A stretch of DNA of 5,612 nt. Source: Deltaproteobacteria bacterium (GTDB lineage: Bacteria; Desulfobacterota; Dissulfuribacteria; Dissulfuribacterales; QOAL01). The DNA lies in contig WFRQ01000055.1 of the NCBI GenBank assembly GCA_015486425.1, positions 1 through 5,612 on the forward strand, read 5' to 3'. Both the position numbers and the translations under genes were made by a program. Within the stretch, counting starts at the first letter, position 1, and each line of letters begins with the position of its first letter. Below the pieces are notes generated by a model. That model was not told where the DNA came from. It was given only the letters and a program-made list of their open reading frames with translations, and searched no databases. Positions 5,307-5,612 of this stretch are shown one piece after another.

Positions 5307-5454
5307 TTTCGTGCTGGTGCCCAAACTCCTGTTTGGGCACCCTGTGGGCTGAAGCTCCTGCTTCATTCCTTTTAATACCGGCTGGGTAGCATAACTGGCA
5401 TTGCCTGGAAGCTGGAGCTTTCGATTGTACGTTCCCAAACTGGAGTTTGGGAAC
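5307..5454. repeat. Composite palindrome block, right inverted copy
   Basis: This is the reverse-complement counterpart of 67-215. Palindrome D is at 5316-5341 (GGTGCCCAAAC and GTTTGGGCACC around TCCT), C at 5351-5364, B at about 5407-5421 with one decayed arm, and A at 5431-5454 (GTTCCCAAACT and AGTTTGGGAAC around GG). Here D is the perfect version, while in the left copy it has a mismatch, and B is the reverse situation; the copies have therefore drifted apart independently. Sequence outside A and inside D is unrelated between the two blocks, which sets the element limits at about 67-215 and 5307-5454. Confidence 0.9.
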
Positions 5455-5543
5455 CAGCGGGTTAGGTCCTGCTTCAAATATACCCTTTGAGGTGTCACCC
5501 TGTATATCCTTTCCCTTACCTCCTCTAAACTCATTTTGGTCAA
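5455..5543 (-). pseudogene. Possible 5' fragment of a gene interrupted by the palindrome block
   Basis: From ATG 5543 (or 5534) the minus strand encodes a charged, helical stretch, MSLEEVRERIYRVTPQR and a little more, before running straight into palindrome A at 5454. The frame stays open through the whole repeat block to 5271, but those residues are palindrome-encoded and have no protein character. The first 30 codons could be the start of a real gene into which the block was inserted. No clear ribosome binding site is visible; the upstream sequence is AT-rich (TTGTTA...TATTAC region around 5550-5573) and could hold a promoter. I do not recognise the family, and chance is a real alternative. 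Confidence 0.25.
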
Positions 5544-5612
5544 ATTGTAATATTAGTGAAACATTTTTAACAACACCGTTACTGCGTTTTCATGTATACT
5601 GCAGAATAGGGA

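Overview
The window looks like an accessory, repeat-rich stretch of a Gram-negative bacterium. The family content (a Tll0287-like c-type heme sensor, a large dCache/CZB chemoreceptor, several toxin-antitoxin loci) and the families of short palindromic repeats fit a Desulfobacterota-type (former deltaproteobacterial) anaerobe. That assignment is inference; no marker gene is present.

Layout from left to right. 1-371: no gene; it holds a block of four short palindromes (67-206) and a weaker hairpin (265-280). 372-1060, minus strand: an intact, AT-rich toxin-antitoxin operon. A TumE-family (DUF6516) toxin is followed by a winged-HTH antitoxin of the HVO_A0114/TumA type, with a 4-nt ATGA overlap and a plausible promoter placed so close to the toxin start that the mRNA may be leaderless. 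1090-1275, plus strand: an open frame without a start codon, of different composition, that reads like the 3' end of an unrecognised gene. 1381-1490: a ~110 bp nested inverted repeat, MITE-like. 1664-2410, plus: an exported c-type heme protein with a Tll0287-like (DUF3365) fold. 2547-4853, plus: a 768-residue transmembrane chemoreceptor with a dCache_3-like periplasmic sensor, HAMP, MCP signalling hairpin and a C-terminal zinc-binding CZB domain; its stop codon lies in the loop of an intrinsic terminator. 4888-5225, minus: a second, decayed toxin-antitoxin pair, with an antitoxin-like frame carrying two stops and a 37-residue PIN (VapC-like) N-terminus. 5307-5454: an inverted copy of the left palindrome block. 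5455-5612: possibly the start of a gene cut off by that block.

The functional core is the heme protein plus chemoreceptor pair. Both are on the same strand and 136 bp apart, so a shared role in redox, small-ligand or oxidant-directed taxis is reasonable but unproven. The rest is genome-plasticity material. The two ~140-150 bp palindrome blocks in opposite orientation bracket about 5.1 kb holding the intact toxin-antitoxin operon, the sensory pair and the decayed toxin-antitoxin pair.
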